DNA of 9,988 nt from CAJQQK01 sp051010015. GTDB taxonomy: Bacteria > Pseudomonadota > Alphaproteobacteria > Rhizobiales > Hyphomicrobiaceae. Shown here one piece after another: positions 6,744 to 9,988 of this stretch. Where the stretch lies: positions 1-9,988 of the forward strand of contig JBPCVZ010000226.1 of assembly GCA_051010015.1 (NCBI GenBank), given 5' to 3'. The position numbers and the translations under genes are program-made. Under the pieces are notes generated by a model. It did no database searches, was not told the DNA's origin, and worked only from the letters and a program-made list of their open reading frames with translations. How positions within the stretch are numbered: position 1 is the first letter of the stretch; every line of letters begins with the position of its first letter.

Positions 6744-7628
6744 TCAAATCTTACCTTCCGCCTTGAGCTCGCGGTAGGCTTCCTTGCGTGCCATCCACTC
6801 GGCCTTGGTCTTCTCGTCCTGCCAGGGCTGCTCTTCGGTGAACACCAGGCGCTTCCACTCGTCGCCCTTGCTCCACTGGTAGTCGGGCTGGATGGTTGTG
6901 CGCGGGCCCTCGGCAGTTTCGAGAAGGTCGAGGGCGACCTGGAAGAGGTCGCGCTGCTGCTGGGTTTGCCAAGGCTCACCGCACGGGCTGCCGAGCGGGA
7001 AGTCAACGAACACGAAGCGGGCAACGCCGCAGTGCTCGACAATGTCCCGGGCGGCGCCGATCACGACTGTCGGAATTCCGTTTGCTTCAAGATGTCGGCT
7101 GATCAGACTCACGGTCTGATGGCATACCGGTCAGACAGGCACCATGATCATGGCGTCAACTTCATCACGCCGCGCAAAGTTGAGCGCCTTGGGGGCTTCC
7201 TGCTCCATCACCTTGCGCTGGCTGTAGTTGTTGTAGGCGCCGTAGAACCAGTCCGGCATCGAGCCGATCCTGCCGTCGCCGACGGCTTCGCGCAGTCGGT
7301 CGACCGGGTAATAGGCGTTGACATCGTCGAGATGCGTTGCGTTGCGGTCGAACGACTTCGTGCGGCTGTAGAACTTCTCCGTCGCAACGTTTGCCGGAAT
7401 GGCATAGACACCGCGAAAATCCTCTTCGCTGATCGGATCTTCCTCAGTTTCCGGATCGAACTTCACGGCCACTTCGCTGGTGCCGATCAGGCCAATGCGG
7501 CATTCCGACAACGGCTTCTTGAGGGGCGTAAAGGGGACTTCGTCGAAGTTTGCCCACTGGTAGGGTTTGTCGTAGCCCTGGCGAATGTAGTCTTCGCGTG
7601 TCCTGTCGATGTAGCGTACGTGTTCCAT
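6744..7628 (-). CDS. Glycine/sarcosine/betaine/D-proline reductase selenoprotein B (GrdB)-family selenoprotein, in-frame UGA as selenocysteine
   Basis: I read one 294-residue selenoprotein from the ATG at 7628 to the TGA at 6746-6744, decoding the in-frame TGA at 7133-7131 as selenocysteine (Sec166). The N-terminus (VRYIDRTREDYIRQGYDKPY, then PFTPLKKPLSECRIGLIGTS) is that of the short GrdB-like proteins of aerobic proteobacteria. The centre reads V-P-V-U-P-V-C-H-Q-T: a Sec-x-x-Cys redox pair (Sec166, Cys169). Downstream are a Rossmann-like stretch (LEANGIPTVVIGAARDIVEH) and FPLGSPCGEPWQ (Cys216). In clostridia GrdB/PrdB use such a Sec to cleave C-N bonds reductively; the role of this short form is unknown. 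A stem-loop placed as a bacterial SECIS follows the TGA. The ribosome site is weak (GTGAGAG). A glutaredoxin follows and a rhodanese precedes. The alternative is a nonsense-mutated gene, which I consider unlikely. No sel genes are in the window. Confidence 0.9.
7102..7120 (-). promoter_or_regulatory. Bacterial SECIS element (selenocysteine insertion hairpin)
   Basis: On the minus strand, ATCAGAC (7120-7114), loop CGTGA (7113-7109) and GTCTGAT (7108-7102) form a perfect 7-bp stem. It starts 10 nt after the in-frame TGA, and its loop covers nt 18-22 after it. Bacterial SECIS hairpins lie within the coding region just after the UGA; the E. coli fdhF upper stem-loop of about 17 nt stands about 11 nt away. 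The loop contains G and U, as SelB binding usually needs. Confidence 0.8.
7131..7133 (-). other. Selenocysteine codon (recoded TGA)
   Basis: This TGA interrupts an otherwise continuous frame exactly at the first position of a U-x-x-C redox motif. The frame continues CCG GTA TGC CAT CAG ACC GTG with no shift, giving P-V-C-H-Q-T-V. Sense-like, family-like sequence lies on both sides. Confidence 0.88.
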
Positions 7629-7721
7629 CGGGTGCTCTCACTGCTAGATATTCTGCCGCGCACCTTACCGTTTTGACCGGTACCTGGCTTGCCAAATCAC
7701 AGCGGCATGCAAATCACGAGC

Positions 7722-7735
7722 ATGGTTGAAACCAT
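7722..7735. repeat. Inverted repeat upstream of the selenoprotein gene
   Basis: ATGGTT and AACCAT are exact reverse complements separated by GA, about 95 bases before the selenoprotein start codon. On the minus strand the dyad overlaps the 17-base spacer following a TTGACA box at 7746-7741, where an operator could act, although the matching -10 (ATGCTC) is poor. It could equally be a weak stop signal after the rhodanese gene. Confidence 0.3.
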
Positions 7736-7770
7736 CAGATTGTCAATCGCACCGCGGACTACCCACCTGA

Positions 7771-8151
7771 TCAATGGTCATGCTCGACGACGTCGGCAAA
7801 TGCCTTGCTGGAAACGTGCACGCCGCTGTAGATGCGATAGCCGGCCGCTTCCCAGGCTGCGATCCCGCCATCAAGGACTTGAACGTCCTGATAGCCGAAC
7901 TCGACCATGCGGCTGGCAGCCCGCTCGGCGAGCCCTTCGCCATCATCACACCACACCACGCGTGCCTGGAGACTCGGCACCATGTCATCGGCCAGAACTT
8001 CGATCCGACCCAACGGCATGCAGGATGCCATCAGAATGTGACGCCGTCCGAATGTCAGCTCCTCGCGGGCATCGAGCAATGCAATCTCGCCGCCGTCCTG
8101 CAGCGCGCGCTTGAGACCGCGCGCATCTATTCGCTGCACCGAAGTTGGCAT
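7771..8151 (-). CDS. Single-domain rhodanese-like sulfurtransferase
   Basis: This 126-residue protein is one rhodanese domain. Family features are L-L-D-A-R-E-E (residues 25-31), G-R-R-H-I (35-39), the catalytic loop W-C-D-D-G-E-G (Cys68, able to carry a persulfide), and V-L-D-G-G-I-A-A-W-E-A-A-G-Y before the last strand. All key elements are present, so it is probably active. The C-terminal tail VSSKAFADVVEHDH resembles the linker after the first domain in longer multi-rhodanese proteins, so this may be a reduced form. After the stop the frame closes again within four codons, so there is no hidden extension. The start at 8151 has only a weak GAGAA site. It lies 142 bases upstream of the selenoprotein gene on the same strand and could be cotranscribed. 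Rhodaneses move sulfur and, in some reports, selenium; a link to the selenoprotein is only suggested by location. Confidence 0.9.
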   Translation of the reverse strand: MPTSVQRIDARGLKRALQDGGEIALLDAREELTFGRRHILMASCMPLGRIEVLADDMVPSLQARVVWCDDGEGLAERAASRMVEFGYQDVQVLDGGIAAWEAAGYRIYSGVHVSSKAFADVVEHDH

Positions 8152-8537
8152 GCCATTTCTCGATGTCGCGCACGCGCGCAGTCTTTCAAGTGAATAGTTC
8201 CAAGCAATGAATACGATGCAGCGATAAATGCGTCGAGGAAAGAGAGCGTTGAAGCTTACCTAGTCAGTCAAGCCTGGCAGCTTCGCCCCGGCAGTGCGGA
8301 CATTGTTACATTGAGGTCAGATTACCGTTCCAGGTCCGGACTGAGCATCGCGACAACAAACGATCAACAGCGGATGAAACCGTCAACGGGCGGGCAATGG
8401 TGCTCCGCGCAAAATGGCCGAAGTTTGAGCCAGAGATTGGACTCATTGGTTTATTCGGTTTTTTCTCCCGCCAATTGCCCATGAGCTCTATGATTTCGGA
8501 CGTTGACCGTGTGTCTTGGAACGTAGGGAGAGATAAC
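8152..8537. other. Divergent intergenic region between rhodanese and lyase genes
   Basis: This 386-base gap contains no gene I can support. It is less GC-rich than the flanking genes near 8440-8470 and must hold the promoters of both neighbours. I see a short perfect palindrome GTCCGGAC at 8334-8341, and GAAGCT/AGCTTC arms about 22 bases apart near 8250-8283. A loose plus-strand pair (TTGAGC at 8425-8430, TTTATT at 8450-8455, 19-base spacer) is the best promoter-like match and is weak. The lyase frame is open back to 8397, but that part does not resemble the family. Confidence 0.4.
8525..8530 (+). promoter_or_regulatory. Ribosome binding site of the lyase gene
   Basis: AGGGAG lies 7 bases before the ATG at 8538. 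It decides the start against an in-frame opening at 8397. Confidence 0.8.
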
Positions 8538-9911
8538 ATGTGCGCCGTTTCAGTATTCGACTGGCAAATCTACCGCCATCTTTTCAGTACGCCGCGCATG
8601 GAGGAAATCTTCGGAGAGCGCAATACCCTTTGTCAGATGATCGAGGCTGAAAAGGCGGCTGCACGAGCGCAGGGCAAGCTCGGAATTGTGCCGTCTGCAG
8701 CGGCGGCAGAGATCGACAATTGTTTGAGTTTCAGCAAACTCAATCTGGATCAGCTGCGTGGGGACACGCTCGATGTGGGGCGACCCATTGCCGGATTGGT
8801 CGCGCAGTTGGCCGCGCAAGTACCAGACCCGCACAAGGCATGGGTCCACTATGGCGTCACGACCTATGACATAATGGATACCGGAAAGGTTCTGCAAGTA
8901 CGCGATGGGCTGGACGAAATACTGGCAGCGATGGCGCGTTACAGTACGCTCTTGCAAGGCTTGTCGAAAGAGCATCGTGACACCGTAATGATCGGGCGCA
9001 CAAACAATCACCACGCGTTACCCACAACGTTTGGTGCTCGCCTTGCGGTTTGGATAGAGGAGTTGATGCGCCATCGCGATCGGCTGGAGGCGGCCAAAGA
9101 ACGGGCAATGGTCGTTGGCTTCGCTGGGGCAGTCGGGACGCTGGCATCGATGGGGGACGACGGACTTCGGTTTCGTCAGGCAGTCGCAGCGGAACTGGGG
9201 CTAGGGCATACGTTGGCAAGTTGGCACAATGCCCGCGATACGGTCACCGAAATCTCCCTATGCCTTGGCAATCTGTGCGGTTCGCTTGCGCGGAATGCCC
9301 AGAACATCAATGCGATGGGCGCAAGCGAGGTGCGTGAGATTTCGGAACGCGGAGATCCTGGCCGCGGCCGGTCGACGTCGTTACCCCAGAAGCGCAACCC
9401 TAGGGCTGCTGAATTTGCGGAAACGGTTGCACGGCTCGGGCGTCAGCGTGCCATGGGCATGGTCGAGTTTATGGGGCAAGAAGGCGACAGATGTGGCGGC
9501 ACCTGGATTGGCGAATGGCTTCTTGTGCCGGAAACCTTCTTGCTCACTTCAGGTGCGCTACATTGGGCCTGTGACTTGATGGAGCGACTTGACATTCATC
9601 CTGAGAATATGCGGGCAAACGTCGACGTCACCATGGGGATGGCGGTCGGTGAACGGTTCACGCTGGCGCTGGCCCAACGGATGAGTAAGTTTGATGCGCG
9701 CAGACTGCTCGATGCTGCGTGCACGCGTGTCTACGAAGAGGGCATCACGCTCGCCGATGCTCTTGCGGCGGACCCCGAGGTTCGCAAGGTATTGAGTCGC
9801 GCGGACATCGACAGGCTCTCTGATCCCGCCGGTTATGTAGGCTCGGCTCCGCAGATCGTCGATGATGTGCTCGCGATGGCAGCCGAGAGAGATACAGGCT
9901 TACACAGGTGA
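8538..9911 (+). CDS. Fumarase/aspartase superfamily lyase, adenylosuccinate lyase / 3-carboxymuconate cycloisomerase-like
   Basis: This 457-residue protein belongs to the fumarase/aspartase superfamily, whose tetramers eliminate or add across a C-N or C-O bond to give fumarate-like products, or cyclise muconates. The three conserved regions are visible. W-V-H-Y-G-V-T-T-Y-D-I-M-D-T (102-115) carries the usual His (104). GRTNNHHALPTTFG (153-166) is the second. The third is the catalytic loop G-R-S-T-S-L-P-Q-K-R-N-P (277-288), a variant of GSSxMPxKxNP. In the second region the His after GRT, present in adenylosuccinate and argininosuccinate lyases, is Asn156; carboxymuconate cycloisomerases also lack that His. 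The start at 8538 has AGGGAG 7 bases away and gives a normal length. Its setting beside catabolic genes suggests it is not the housekeeping PurB. The substrate is unknown. Confidence 0.9.
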   Translation: MCAVSVFDWQIYRHLFSTPRMEEIFGERNTLCQMIEAEKAAARAQGKLGIVPSAAAAEIDNCLSFSKLNLDQLRGDTLDVGRPIAGLVAQLAAQVPDPHKAWVHYGVTTYDIMDTGKVLQVRDGLDEILAAMARYSTLLQGLSKEHRDTVMIGRTNNHHALPTTFGARLAVWIEELMRHRDRLEAAKERAMVVGFAGAVGTLASMGDDGLRFRQAVAAELGLGHTLASWHNARDTVTEISLCLGNLCGSLARNAQNINAMGASEVREISERGDPGRGRSTSLPQKRNPRAAEFAETVARLGRQRAMGMVEFMGQEGDRCGGTWIGEWLLVPETFLLTSGALHWACDLMERLDIHPENMRANVDVTMGMAVGERFTLALAQRMSKFDARRLLDAACTRVYEEGITLADALAADPEVRKVLSRADIDRLSDPAGYVGSAPQIVDDVLAMAAERDTGLHR

Positions 9912-9912
9912 T

Positions 9913-9988
9913 CATGTCTGCAAGTTCTGTCTGTCGACCGTGAAGGCTTCCGACAGTTGGAATTTTCCAGGCCGCAGCAACCCTTGAA
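9913..9988 (-). CDS. Possible C-terminal end of a convergent gene (partial)
   Basis: A minus-strand frame enters from the right edge and stops at a TGA at 9915-9913, reading QGLLRPGKFQLSEAFTVDRQ and four more residues. It would converge on the lyase gene one base from its stop. The composition is protein-like, but 24 codons without a family match are not proof. The same stretch also contains a hairpin that would suit a terminator, so the two readings compete. Confidence 0.25.
9932..9957. terminator. Candidate hairpin after the lyase gene
   Basis: CTGTCG (9932-9937) and CGACAG (9952-9957) form a perfect 6-bp stem with a 14-base loop, 20 bases after the lyase stop. TTGGAATTTT follows, a poor but T-containing tail. 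It is a possible terminator for the lyase gene. Confidence 0.3.

Noticed and set aside
7112..7133. Reading the selenoprotein as two separate genes or as a pseudogene
   Set aside because: The downstream part has no ribosome site or natural start (only a GTG inside the motif), the frame is continuous, the TGA falls exactly on the redox position, and a SECIS-like stem follows.
6966..7676. 236-codon plus-strand open frame antisense to the selenoprotein gene
   Set aside because: The minus strand carries the family-like protein; the plus reading has no recognisable domain. Its openness reflects codon bias in the opposite strand.
8397..8537. N-terminal extension of the lyase from 8397
   Set aside because: The added residues do not match the superfamily and the ATG at 8538 has an AGGGAG site at 7 bases.
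1..9988. tRNA/rRNA genes, CRISPR arrays, transposases, attachment sites
   Set aside because: None seen by eye: no repeat-spacer pattern, no transposase-like open frame and no tRNA-like sequence recognised.

Overview
The window is high-GC, gene-dense proteobacterial DNA. The gene families (HyuA/HyuB, CaiB/BaiF CoA-transferase, an oxidoreductive selenoprotein B-like protein) would fit an alphaproteobacterium such as a member of the Rhizobiales or an aerobic betaproteobacterium. That placement is inferred from gene content and style, not from a marker gene. There are no rRNA or tRNA genes, CRISPR arrays or insertion sequences, and I see no sign of recent disruption.

Layout. Bases 1-292 hold no convincing gene. 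Bases 293-4110 (+) carry a translationally coupled pair for the two subunits of an ATP-dependent hydantoinase/oxoprolinase-type enzyme (HyuA then HyuB, ATGA overlap). A carboxymuconolactone-decarboxylase (CMD/AhpD-fold) protein follows in convergent orientation (4780-4208, -). A divergent 377-bp intergenic region separates it from a CaiB/BaiF class III CoA-transferase (5158-6378, +). Next comes a minus-strand block, read right to left: a single-domain rhodanese (8151-7771), a GrdB-family selenoprotein (7628-6744) and a small glutaredoxin (6655-6407). A second divergent intergenic region of 386 bp leads to a fumarase/adenylosuccinate-lyase superfamily enzyme (8538-9911, +). The final 77 bases contain a hairpin and possibly the end of a convergent gene.

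The most interesting object is the selenoprotein. It is interrupted by an in-frame TGA at 7133-7131, so ordinary gene calling splits it into two pieces. The reading frame continues directly through the TGA. The TGA sits in a U-P-V-C-H-Q-T redox motif, and a perfect 7-bp stem with a CGUGA loop begins 10 nt after it, the position expected of a bacterial SECIS element. I read this as one 294-residue selenoprotein, not a broken gene.

How the parts may work together is inference. The plus-strand genes (hydantoinase, CoA-transferase, lyase) and the CMD protein look like an accessory catabolic cluster for a nitrogen-containing or cyclic acid: ring opening, CoA activation, then beta-elimination. The minus-strand genes form a thiol/selenol redox set: a rhodanese handling persulfide, a Sec-x-x-Cys protein, and a CxxC glutaredoxin that could reduce it. 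The substrate of neither part can be read from the sequence.
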